DNA of 64,000 nt, from contig CM055828.1 in NCBI GenBank assembly GCA_029582265.1, positions 11,138,942-11,202,941 on the forward strand, read 5' to 3'. The notes under the pieces were generated by a model. It was not told the origin of the DNA and ran no database searches. It worked only from the letters and a program-made list of their open reading frames with translations. Made by a program: the position numbers and the translations under genes. Source of the stretch: Zoroaster sp. YZ-2022. Lineage: Eukaryota > Echinodermata > Asteroidea > Forcipulatida > Zoroasteridae. Of the stretch, positions 1 through 10,862 are shown in pieces. Each line of letters opens with the position of its first letter. Positions within the stretch are counted from its first letter, which is position 1.

Positions 1-392
1 GTTATGTGCGCAAGGAATACTATCCAGTCGTTGGGGCTTATTCTGAGGACTGGAGGAGTTTTAGTCCAGCTCAAAACGAAATGTAAGTGCCCTCGATTCA
101 AACTTTCATCTAATTCACCTATAGGTATTCTGCCGGTAACATCCGCATTACTCACGCAGAGGGGCTGTTTTATGAAATCACACTCATGCAGCGCCCTCAG
201 GAAGGTTTTCATGGGTTCTACATTTTAATATTTAATAATCTACACGTATCTCATTTATTAAAGATTCTTTCTTTAAAATATTATATAGAATTGTTTGGTA
301 AAGAACTACATTTCAAAATAGTGAAGGAAATAATCGAAAGCTCGTTTAATATCAAGTTGCCACAATTACCAATTTGTTTTGTGCATTTTTAA
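1..392 (+). CDS. Partial gene, 3' end, two exons (unrecognised product)
   Basis: Reading from base 3, the first 80 bases encode a protein-like segment containing YYPVVGAYSEDWRSFSP. It runs into an exact GTAAGT donor at 83, which interrupts a codon after its second base. An acceptor (ACCTATAG, ending at 124) restores the same phase. The frame then stays open from 125 to the TAA ending at 392 and includes NIRITHAEGLFYEITLMQRP. The implied intron is only 42 bases. The first ~35 residues of the second exon look coding; the last ~55 come from AT-rich DNA and may be an accidental extension or read-through into another intron, since a possible donor lies near 203. The gene starts outside the window. 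I do not recognise the family and see no catalytic motif. It could also be a remnant of a mobile element. Splicing is inferred from consensus sites and phase only. Confidence 0.4.
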
Positions 393-1123
393 AAAGCATA
401 TGTTTCTTGAAAACAAGAGGAAGTATTGTACTCTTTTCTAACACCAATAATGTGCCACCTTTTAATGTTCCCCTTCATAAAACAAGCCTCATCGACGGTA
501 GTTTGTTTACTGGGAAATGACCAGTTGCAATTTAGTTAGTCCAGACTAAAACATTTTTAAATTTGCAGCTTGGGTTAAGTAAATGATTTTTTTTAAATCT
601 AAGTCTGAGGAAAACACAATGTTAGGGTGACATCGCTTTCAATGCAGGATACCTTGCGGTAAGATGGCCTCCTTACCTAAACTGATATAGTGGTGTTCTC
701 CAATGTGGACCAAGAAGCAGTTGTGTAGTGGTACGAGTACAGGTTCCTGCCAGAATTTTGTTCACAAGATATCCCTGATTTTGTGCTTTTCTCCAGGCTT
801 GTCACTATATGAATGTCACGATTTTAACATTCTCACATCCCTTGACTGCAACTGCATCCACCCAAGTGCCACACTCTGCCCATTTTTGACAGATATTTAA
901 ATGTGGAATGCCTTCTTTCAGAGGGTCCTTTACATCCCGGAGAAAAAAACGAGACGATTTATTAACTGAAATATTTCATCATCACCATTCATTTAAGCCA
1001 AAATACATAAGTTGCTTTAGAAACCTTTGTCAATAGACGGATTTAATGAAAATTTAATACCCAAAGAGCTATTGAGTATAACAAGTTTGTCATCAGTGTA
1101 TTTTTGTTAAACTTAAAGGTGAC
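393..1123. other. Non-coding stretch
   Basis: AT-rich sequence with short chance ORFs only. I see no repeat, RNA gene or conserved motif. Confidence 0.5.
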
Positions 1124-1393
1124 TCATTGAAACATCTTATGGACAGCATAATCACCAAGTTTTAGATAGCGCACAAGCTCAGCTCCTGAGCTGTGCTGCA
1201 CTACTTGAGGCAACCCAAGTTCTCTGAACTGGTCGGAAACACAATGGAAGAAACAGTTTCCCATCACCCGGCACATTTTTCCGGATTTCCCAATTTCAGA
1301 GTGGCAATGTTTTGTATCAGGCGGTCGAAAAATGTTTGCTTGTGAATGTGTAATTCTTGTGTGGACGTTGAAGGGCTGGAGTCTGAAACGCAA
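1124..1393 (-). pseudogene. OTU-like cysteine protease fragment
   Basis: An 89-codon minus-strand frame carries GNCFFHCVSDQFRELGLPQ at residues 45-63, with the candidate catalytic cysteine at residue 47 (about base 1,254). This resembles the N-terminal active-site block of OTU-family deubiquitinating proteases, where an Asp-Gly-Asn/Asp-Cys-Leu/Phe-Phe motif starts the Cys helix and is followed by an SDQ-type segment and a Leu-rich stretch. The Asp usually found just before Gly-Asn-Cys is missing (Met here). The frame stops after a segment like AELVRYLKLG, with none of the later His-containing block visible downstream. It is therefore a fragment. OTU domains occur in host genes but are also carried by Helitrons and other large elements, and the transposon-rich setting favours the second source. 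The family call rests on one motif block. Confidence 0.45.
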
Positions 1394-3060
1394 TTAGAAC
1401 CAAATGTTAAATGTTCCAGCATCACCATCGTCATCACCGAAGTTCATCACCATATTCATATAACAATTGTAATTACAGAGTTATAGGCCTGCATCTTACC
1501 ATTTTCTTTCTCTGTGCCGTAAATCTTTGTTGTTTTGGGGCAACAAAGTTTAAAAATGTTCGTCCAGGTGCTACCAACATCAAGTCTGCGCCTCTTTTTG
1601 GGTCTCATTTCTAGGGGGGACACACACAAAAACACTTTTATTTTCATGCATGAACACCCATGTCAGAACGTTTTAAGAAGATCTACAGATAATATGAGAA
1701 GTTCTGTAACATATTTTATTGAATTTATTTGAACTAAATACAAATTTGACCAGGAGTTACTTTTAGTGTGTGGGTTAGCCCATTACTGCAGTTTTCTTAA
1801 ATAAAATATTTATTAATGCATCAGGTAAAAAACAAAATCACAATGAAAATTGGCCAGGGTTAGCCTAGGGGCAGTTAACCCAAAACTACAAGTTTGCATA
1901 ATAAGATATTTTATCATATCTACTTTATTATAGTTGTGTTTCCTATATTACATTTGAAAAACATTTGGGTGGGTAGGTTGGTAAAATCTTCTCTTTTTTT
2001 TTGCTCTAAATTGTTTTTACATCAAAAATATTAGGTGGGATGATTAGGAAAAATTATTAGGTGGGTCAAATTATTTTTTTTATTTTTAGTGGCGCACCCT
2101 ATTTGTAAAGAAGTTAATCCAGATTTAATACAGTACATGTTAATTACTACCTATCAGGCACCCGATAGGCTTGACACAATACAACGCGATCTCTGATTGG
2201 TCAAGGGGAGCACAAAGCACGATGTTGTTCATAGCCCATGCTACACTGCACGGATCCTGCACACGAGGAACCGCGCACCGTGTAAAACCGTGTGGTTTGT
2301 GATCGAAAACCGCACTGTGTACATGTAGAGTTACTTGCAAAAAAAGCTAACGTGACTTAAGATTTCATAAAATATTTAGTTCTCAATGATAGCCTCCACA
2401 AAAGTTCATTTTCTGGGGGTCTTTCAGATGTGATCGTACCAACCGGTTTTAACAACAAATAACAAATTTCCAAAATCCGAGATCCTAAAATTATTAACAT
2501 TCAATAGGCCTACTGTATAGCCTCCAGCCTTGATCTTTTAGAGTGGGGAAACTTCTCTGTCCTGTCTGTGCCTAGCCTCGGAGGCCTCGTCGCATGTTAT
2601 AGGAGTTGATGTATCATGTACATGTACATGGCCATGCCACAGTAATATATGCGTACGCAAACCCGATTGGCCATAATAGTAAATAAAAAGTCCGCCAACC
2701 AATAGCAACTTAGCTTCCCAAAAGTTATCGGGGACGATTGCCTATTGCTTTGGTCTACGACACGACCGGAAGAGCGTTTACATGCGTTGGTCGTACTTCA
2801 AGCCGTGCCCACACACTACGCACAAGTTCGATTGTCCCAAAGTTATTACAATGTATTACATGTATTGAGGTTTGCGGCACTTTGCGGTAAGCTTTGGTAC
2901 TAGAACGAAACTTTCCCCAAAGTCCACATGGAGACGCTGTTAGAATTTTGTTTAAGTTTTTTAACTTCTTGTGCATGCGTGCGTGTGAGTACTTTATCCG
3001 TTGTATTTTTCGTAGGCTTTAGATTGTTCTTGAGGAGGCCCCTTAGGTCATGCCTCCCCC
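1394..3060. other. Non-coding stretch
   Basis: No supportable gene. There are short CATGTACATGTACATG runs near 2,614-2,630 and two CCAAT-like motifs near 2,670 and 2,699. The open frames here are short and lack any recognised motif. Confidence 0.5.
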
Positions 3061-3215
3061 AAAAAAAAAAAAACACATCGGAAAACACCCATAACAAAAT
3101 CCCCCCACGAATAAAAATAAAAAAAAAATATTTTTTTTAAATTATAAAAAAAAATAAAAAAAACGCCAAAAAAGGGGGTCCAGACCCCCTGGACCCCCCC
3201 TGGATCCGCCTATGG
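3060..3215. repeat. A-rich low complexity followed by GGGGGTCCAG...CTGGATCCGCC block
   Basis: A-rich runs at 3,060-3,165 are followed by a C/G-rich block with repeated GTCCAGACCCCCTGGACCCC and then CTGGATCCGCCTATGG. The complement, GGCGGATCCAG, occurs at 39,712-39,722 followed by a GGGGGG run. Such strings are common at the edges of transposon copies in marine invertebrate genomes, so this probably marks an element end. I could not find its partner. Confidence 0.4.
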
Positions 3216-3792
3216 ACTGTCTACAGCATCAGCTGAATGTCAAGTTGTGACTGTCTCCCAGAGTAATGTATCCAAACTAAAGGACCATCTACAAGGGTAC
3301 AAGAAAACATTATTGAGCGATGTAGTAGCTGACCCTCTATACAAGTGAAGCACTTAGCCTGTGGATAATCCTTTATCTAACTTCACAATAACAGAAATAG
3401 TAAATGAATGTCACATTGGTATTCCATTCAATTAGCTTTTTTGAACCGATATTTTATTATTAGCATGCAAGGAAATCGGTTAAAGAAGTGTTTAACATTG
3501 TGAAAGACAATATCTACATGTATCTGAAATTTGTTAGGAGTTGGAGTCTGACACCACTTCAGACAATATGTCTGTGTACATGTGCCTTTGCCCAGAAAAC
3601 TTTTTACTGGTTTATTAGCACAATTTAAATTTTTTAATTAATTTTTTATCCTTTTTATTTTGAAGGCACAAGAAGTAAAATGTCCAAAGTTGTATAAAAT
3701 TGATGAAAGCAACCCTTTTTTGTTTGTTTGTTTGTTATTTATTGTTTCTGGAAACCGTGGAATACCCTCTCTTGGGGTGGTGTTATTCTTAA
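3216..3792. other. Non-coding stretch
   Basis: AT-rich DNA with no supported feature apart from a short (TTTG)n at about 3,717-3,735. Confidence 0.5.
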
Positions 3793-5964
3793 TATAGGTT
3801 TTCTCGGTCGACTTTCGGCAAATGAGCAGCCCAATTTTAACCACTATTCTTATTTCGCGCGAAATTGAATGCTGCGGAAAATGGTCATTCGATTTCGTTT
3901 TATGACTAGGCAAAAAGTAACGGTTGCGTCATTCGATTTAATAAAATAACCATGCAATTTAACAATTCAACAAAACAGCATTGAAATCTTCGCAGGAGCT
4001 TTTGAGGCGTGTGTTTGGTCATTCAAATTCATTATTGGGCAGGCATTTCTATCATTTGACGCAGCAATCAAAAAAACGCTCTTGTTAAACTTTGTTTTTC
4101 CCTTTTAGAATGTTAAATGCATAACATGGTTCACTTATTGGCACAGGAGACACTTTGCTGATGTACTTCGAAGACGAGCTGCTACAGTTTTAACATACAT
4201 TTCTAGAAATGGCAGCTCGCTGGTTGCTACGCCAGAGTGTCCAGGTAGATCGAGAGTGTTGATGTGGAGGCCTTCGAGGAAATGATAAGACCTCACCTTG
4301 AGCCATTTGGTGAACACTTGAACATCAACAAGTCCCAAAGCAAGATCGTTGCACGATATTTGAGGACTGGAAATAGACAGACGCTGGCAAGAGGAGGATA
4401 AACCCACAACAAGATGGATGACGAGATGCGAAACCATCTGGCAAGGCATCCTCGATCGCTAATCCCATTTTTGGACACTTCTGCAGATGGAAAGCTAGTT
4501 TGAGGAGTATCTGCCGGAGAATGGGTTTCTACTGTCACCATAGCCAGGGCCCTTTTGGATTGGATGATGATTGCTATCGAAACTATAGCGGAGGACTTGC
4601 CCTGATGCGAGAAATTCCCCTCAAGCATTTCATCAAAACGCGTCCAGTAATATGCTGGAGTGGTTCCTGCAGCATGGTGGTTCTGGCGCATCTAGTCTTC
4701 ATTGACGAGACAGGTTATATCGTCTGGACCTCGACGCTCCTGTGGTGAAAAGCCCGTGAGGGATCGCTGCCAAGACGAGTCCGTCGACAGACAACGAGGG
4801 GAGGAATTGCATGTCACCTTTCGCTTGTTTTCTAGTGAACTCGGCTTTGGTGCACCCACCGAATCGCATTCGAAATTGTGATGCGAGAGAGATTCAGGAG
4901 TTTTGCGGATACAACTAAAGGAGTGTGCTGCAGTTTTCCCCAGACGACGAGCCCATATCCCCTCATATAATGAGGGGCCCCTCACGTGCGAGCCCAACTC
5001 TGAAGGTACCAAACCCCAATTTATCCAGCTGAAGCGCTTCCTCCCTACTCCCATTCCTGAACAGCACTGGAGATGGTATTATTCTGGCATTCAAGGCTGC
5101 AGCACGCACCCTTGGGTTACCGGAGGGGCAACGTGTCGGAGACAGACAGGCTGCCCGGCAAGCAGGAATGAACATGCAGTGGAGGTGCGATTCCTTCAAC
5201 AAGCAGCCATTCAGATGTTGATCCCATCACCCATGAAGTGCATTCATCAGTGGCATAACCATACCCAAACATATATGCTACATGACAAATTGGCACGCCA
5301 ACTGATTGATGGTTGAGGGAAGAAACAACATAAATAATAATAAGAAACCAGGATTAAAAAAACATAAAGAAATGCACTCCAAACAATAATAAAAACGTTA
5401 TCGTTTCAAAAAACACAAATACACAAAACAAATTAGGTCTTGGCCAGTTAAACCCAAATAAAGATCCCCCCTCAAAAAAAAAAAAAACCAACAAAACAAA
5501 CACCCCAACAAACCCGAACAATAGGCAGGTCCCCATATAAAATCTACGGGAAACATAAAATGAATAAAGAAAACAAAGGGTTTGACTGAATTTAAAAGAT
5601 ACGAAACAGTTGTCTAGTACAATTTAATTTGTTTTTCTGTCTAAAGTGTTCGCATTTCTTTATCGTACTTATTTCAATTCTATTTAGCGAAATTGATTGC
5701 CTCTTTACAAAATTGAATGTAACCAGCAAAAATTTCACTGAACCCAGCTTTTGCTAAATTGAATGATGATTGTGGCACGAAAAAGAACGACGATATGCAA
5801 ATTGAACACATTGCTGTGCTGACCTGAAGCCCCTCGAAACGAACTTGAATGCCCGAATTCTGAATTTGAAACACAGTAAAAACTGGAGAGGCACTGTTTA
5901 ATTGAACGCACGAAAATTAAAAATTTGGCTGCTCCATTTTCCGAAATTGACCAAGAAACCTATA
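3793..5964 (+). mobile_element. Tc1/mariner-type DNA transposon, decayed, with TIRs and TA duplication
   Basis: The left end from 3,795 (TAGGTTTTCTCGGTCGAC...) and the complement of the right end back from 5,962 (TAGGTTTCTTGGTCAATT...) match over about 45 bases with a few substitutions and one-base gaps. They share the inner block GAGCAGCC(C/A)AATTTT. TA flanks both ends (3,793-3,794 and 5,963-5,964), which is the hallmark target duplication of Tc1/mariner. Weaker similarity continues inward, with CATTC-containing subterminal repeats on both sides. The element is about 2.17 kb and encloses a broken transposase on the same strand, which fits one complete but inactive copy. Confidence 0.8.
4140..5315 (+). 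pseudogene. Tc1/mariner (IS630-like) DDE transposase pseudogene
   Basis: Pieces of a DDE transposase are recognisable in order across shifting frames. At about 4,318-4,395 there is a helix-turn-helix-like segment with KSQSKIVARYLRTGNRQT. At 4,692-4,733 there is the first catalytic block, FIDETGY followed by VWT, with the Asp codon at 4,704-4,706. About 4,800-4,860 resembles the region after that block. Near 4,960-5,000 is the degraded counterpart of the second catalytic motif (Gly-Ala-Pro-His remains; the Asp is not intact). At 5,035-5,068 a PPYS/PFLN segment is split between two frames by an indel. Transposases of this type normally have ~300-350 residues, matching the ~1.1-kb span. The many stops and frameshifts make it non-functional. 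No start codon can be assigned with confidence. Confidence 0.72.
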
Positions 5965-8900
5965 GAAGTGTTCAATAGTATTAAATTTAGACAATTATTC
6001 TTGGACAATAAAAACACCACTGCAACAGTCCTTAAAAGTGGCATTAAAACATTCAGTTACAACTATTTAACGAGCCTCCCACCTTGTTACACATAATTGA
6101 CATTATACATGTGCATGTAGTTCACAAAAGGTGCCCAGTACACTGGGAATTTTGTGGATCCTATGAATTACTGAGCTTGCGGGTTTGTTCAATAATGGTG
6201 TCATATACTGTTTGTATCCCTTTATCAGTATACATGTGTGCAGTTTACTAATACCAAACATACAATGTACATGTTGGCGTAATACCGTATCAGAAATCAA
6301 CATGTGGACTGGCATGTAGTTGGTTTTAAAATGGGTTAATAATCGCGATTTATTTTCATTTAAAGTTGACGTAATGACGAAAGTTTTTGTATTTCATGTT
6401 TAACATACAAACACTCATGCATCGATTAAAAAACAATAATTGGCTCCAAAGTTCCCGTGTACATTTACTATCACTAAAATATAACACCATTGAGATAATC
6501 TCTATTTTTGTTTTGGGGTATTTATTTTTGTAGGTTGGGTTGAAGTAAACAAAACCTTGTGAAAGTTTGTGCTCCTTTATTTTAGTATCTAAATATTTTG
6601 CCTGATTTTTAAATAAATTAAATTGTATTATTACCAGAAAATATGTCAGATAGAGTAAATTTGAGAATGTTTTGCACCACACCATCATATAAGCAAGTAT
6701 GCATTTAGATAATAATTCATTGAGTTCGTTTTGTTTTGTTTATTACCAATCATCCCCCTTTTTTAATTGGGGGAACAAATCATTGGGTTTCGAGACAGGT
6801 AAATTGTATTCCCAATCATGTAGTTTTCATGGACACTCATAAATCTGAGAAAACTGTAGTGAATAATTGTTTCATGTTTTGCGATAGTTCAGCCAAAATT
6901 GTTCATGCTCAAACCCAAATTTAATATTTTTACATGGATTAGTTGGCAAAATATATTTTTTATAACATTTGTTTATCATTGTACAACATTTGTATCCGAC
7001 TACAAAAATAAATGGTTTTTCCACAAGTATTTTACATCTTTTAAGCTTTAATATCATGTCTTATTTTTTGTTTATTATATGTTCTATGCACAAATACCAT
7101 ACATAGGCTGTCATTGTTTTGCTTTTTGAAACGGGTTTACAAAGAATGTTCTTGTAATCAGCTGGAGGAGTAAACAACTTATGATGGGGCAAAGTATGAC
7201 TGGTCAGAAAAAATTACCTGTTCAGCTCAGTCAAATTCTTTACCAATCAAAACATGGCACTATGGTAAAATTCATTTTGTATTTGCAACTCCGAATACAG
7301 AAATTTTAAAAAATAATGCCCCAAGTTACGTTACAACAGTAACTAGTCTTATCATTGTATACCCTCCTACTGTAACTGGAACTTTGTAGCAGAAGCTGTG
7401 GTCAAAATCAGTCAACTGACTGTTTTTGACCGCATGTTGAACTGTGGTCACTGCACCGGAGAATCGTTGATCAATGGGGTTAAAATGTCATGTTCACCAC
7501 CTTCAACATATTACAAGATAACGCTTTTACTAGTCAAAAATGGGCCCAAACCCATTTTGACCTGTAAATGGCCGGTATATGTACTTCGTTTACACAGGAG
7601 GAAGAAAACAGAAGGAGTCACAACGAAGGCATATCAAAGGTTCAATGTCTTTTGCCGCGGTCGTAAAACTTCGCCAGGCGCTAATCGTTTAATCCGATTA
7701 TCGAGGAGAACTACAGCCAGGCTTTTTTTTGCACATGCGCATTGCGCGCATTGCCGACGCGTTGTCCTATTGCACCACACGGGAAAGGCTTTGACCTTTT
7801 CTATGGTTTGACACTGTTCACGGCCCAGCAGGGATGAGCACATACGTGATATATTTACGTATTGTGGCAATGTACATGTACATGTATAGTAGTACATTAC
7901 GTTGCACATTACATGTACATAACAATAATGTAGCAAGTTAACAGGCTGGCCTGTTGATTATGCGTGTGAGCCGCTATCATTTGTGCCTATGCAGTATCTC
8001 TTTTAAAACCGCAAGTTGAAATCATTATATGCGTGAAAAGGTCACATACCCCATCTATGCAAACAGGGCCCAAGACGACGTTGCTCGTCCAGAAGGGGGC
8101 ACCCACCTAAAACAAACTTCCAGTGTAAACACAGTGTTAAACACAAAAATATTCAAAATCGTTAAAAATACTTAAAAGTCCCACAGTTTTTAAAAAACCA
8201 AAAGAAAAAATATTGATCGACATATAAACCCTTTATTTTCTTCTCTATTTACTGTCACCAGTCCAGGTTTGCACGTTATCCCCTGTCCCAATGGAAACCA
8301 CCCCAGCAGTAGTGAAAACGTCCATGCCACTGAAAAACAAGCCATTTTTGGAAAAAAGGGCCCACGCTTGAAATCACCAGGACCACTTTTTCAGGGCGTA
8401 GTGTATCCAAAAAACCAAAGTTGAAAGCCAAGGACCCCAGGTTTATGATAATTGGGCCATTTTTACACAATCTATCAAACAAGGGCTTCAAATCTTTGTT
8501 TTTCAGAATAATTTGGACATACACTTATGATAAACAGTCAGCATTGGGGCAGAATTCTCCACTATTTAGTGGGTGCACCCAGAACGCGGGGGCGGCCGTG
8601 GACAGGAATGAATGGCGCCCACAGCGGCGATTGGTCGATCAAATCACAGCGGATTTATTATCGGGCGTGTAAGTAAACCACGAGTAACGTCTGCAAACCC
8701 CAAGACTACTGGGTTACAATCAAACCCCGATAATTACCAAAGATGCCTCCTTACAAAGCTCAAGTTATGTATTATAATTAGTTGTGACAAATCGTAGAAG
8801 GGAAATGCATCTTATTAACTAATGAGTACAAAAATCACAAACCCAAATTAAAATAAGTAAATAGGAATGTCGACGACTACCATAGTACCATTATGTTGCT

Positions 8901-9108
8901 ACGTATTAACGGTCCTGTAAAGCGACGCACCGTCGCATGAATTAACGTTAAACCCTTTTTGTCCTAAAACTAATTTTGCCAGCGTGTATTACATGGGTGA
9001 AATGATTGAATTTTTTTCTAGAACTCTTTAGCCATTCTGGTGCTAGAATGTTTAGTGACCGCAATCTTTTCGAGGGAAAACGATGATCCACTTCAAGCAA
9101 CAATAAAA
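5965..9108. other. Non-coding stretch with minor inverted repeats
   Basis: No gene is supported. Noted: a short palindrome around 7,399-7,432 (GGTCAAAA...TTTTTGACC arms around CAGTCAACTG) and an ACATGTACATGTA run at about 7,871-7,885. Around 7,690-7,760 and 8,570-8,650 the DNA is more GC-rich but has no recognisable product. Confidence 0.5.
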
Positions 9109-9362
9109 TTTGGGTCGAGTTGTCCGTGTCGATTGTCACGTAGCTGAGTTGTCAGTGGGTCAGAGTTGTCTCGTAGGTCGTTGTCACAAGGCCTCAGAGC
9201 GGTCTCGTGGGTCTTGTTGTCGCCAAGAGTCGACTTATCCCATGGGTCGAGTTGTCATGAATTGGAGTTGTCTCTCGTGGGTCGAGTTGTCTCGTGGGTC
9301 GAGTTGTCTCGTGGGTCGAGCGTCACATGGGTCGAGTTGTCACACGGGTCGAGTTGTCTCAA
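9109..9362. repeat. Minisatellite, ~17-base unit GTGGGTCGAGTTGTCTC
   Basis: The phrase GGGTCGAGTTGTC recurs many times between 9,109 and 9,362. The cleanest copies lie in the last ~120 bases and are interrupted by single-base and short indels. The two open frames across this stretch are by-products of the repeat. The same 13-base core recurs at 39,153-39,165, and GGGTCGAGTTG also occurs near 51,207 and 59,507. Confidence 0.75.
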
Positions 9363-9654
9363 CCTTTATAAATGTTTTCAGTCTCCAAGTCGAGTGTTCT
9401 CTCGAAAGGGCTTTGAAGGGCTCCATGTTAGTTATGTTACAATTAACAAAAATATTATGCAAAAAATGGCATCAGATTTATTGAAAACAATGTTTTCCCA
9501 TACCATGGATGAAGGAGCCACACACCCCAGTAATACAGTTAGAATTATAGAACAAATCAATTACAAAAATAGTTTTTACTTTTTAATTGATTTATTTCTA
9601 GGATTTTCAGAATTAGCAGAGGAAACACATTGTCAAGATCATGCAGGTATGAGA

Positions 9655-9975
9655 TGTTCACCTTATCGGATATAGCTGTGCCGGGCGATAGTAGAGTAGC
9701 ATCGAAGGAGAATGAGAAGGTACAGAAATATCAGGATTTGAAGCGAGAGAACTCCGCAAGCTGTGGCAAGTCAAGGTGAAGGTTATTCACAAACATCAGA
9801 CGAGGTATTTTCCAGGGCGATTCTTCTGTCTCCACTGTTGTTTGTTTTGGCGCTGTTCCCTTGTGACGATGATTTTGCGGAAGGTTAGTGTGGGATACGA
9901 GATGACGAAGGATGGATGGTGATTAATCATCTCCGCTCTTTTCGCGGACGACCTGAAATTGTTTTATGAAGAACA
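9655..9975 (+). pseudogene. R2-like LINE remnants, endonuclease piece then RT piece
   Basis: Two fragments are visible. Bases 9,669-9,701 encode DIAVPGDSRVA and 9,725-9,775 continue with KYQDLKRE and LRKLWQVKVKVI; this resembles the segment following the restriction-like endonuclease core near the C-terminus of R2-type retrotransposons. Immediately after it, about 9,803-9,970 carries reverse-transcriptase pieces: RGIFQGDS (about 9,810-9,833), SPLLFVLAL (about 9,829-9,855) and ADDLKLF (9,944-9,964), the last being the catalytic aspartate pair. Normally RT precedes the endonuclease, so the order here is reversed relative to a colinear protein. Either two truncated copies sit side by side or one copy was rearranged. 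The stops and frame changes mean it is dead. Confidence 0.6.
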
Positions 9976-10797
9976 TGGATTTGTTGTGTCAAGTTAAGCG
10001 TATTTTTCCAAACATAGCCAACCCCCCGGAAAATGGGCAAATGATACACGTGTTTTCGCACGTTTTAAGCTGTAATTTGAAACGGTTTCTTGTTTTAAAA
10101 AGTTATATTCTGAATATGTAATTTCAAACTATTAGCTATATTATCATATTTTGTTTTATTTTTTTTTGGGTGTTGGACCTGTGATGGACCTGTCAAAATC
10201 CAGCCGAAAAAGTCAAATTTGGCGTGTTTTTGTGTGTGTGCGCTTTGTTTTTAATAAATATTTTCGCTCTCTTTACTGGAGTGTTGTTTATTGTAACTCG
10301 CAAACTACTGTCGGTCTATTAAAAGTTCCTCCACTTTATTGAAGCTGGTTTTGTTCTCTTTAATAAAGCTCCCCTTAAATGAATTGATTGGACAAACTTC
10401 TGAACCGTCAAAATTGTACATCAAATCAGAGAAGCTGTTTGCAAGAGGCTGCTTAAACGGTATACAACCCGCCAAGTTTGTACACACAAGACGGAAGCCA
10501 CTCGTCAACTTCAAGTTCCACGTAATTATTTTACGGTAAGAGTTCGTTTCCTTGACCCAAACATCTTTCCAATATTTAGATGATTGTAAAGATTATATCC
10601 ACTACATTACAAGCATATATAAATCTCCTATTTCAGAAATGGGAGTAACAATTGTATAACAATCGGTCAAAATTAAGACCAAATGAAGCAGTCGTGTGGC
10701 TTTTATGGTTGATCTTCTGTACCGTATGAATGGGATTAGAAGTATTTGTAATAGAGGTGGGTAAATCTTTGTTTATAAAGTTGCGAGGGACTGACTG
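9976..10797. other. Non-coding stretch
   Basis: AT-rich sequence without a recognisable gene, repeat or RNA. Confidence 0.5.
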
Positions 10798-10798
10798 T

Positions 10799-10860
<62 letters not shown>
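10798..10860. repeat. (TTTA)n microsatellite
   Basis: About 15 uninterrupted copies of a TTTA-type tetranucleotide, directly followed by an AAAACATA direct repeat. Confidence 0.95.
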
Positions 10861-10862
<2 letters not shown>

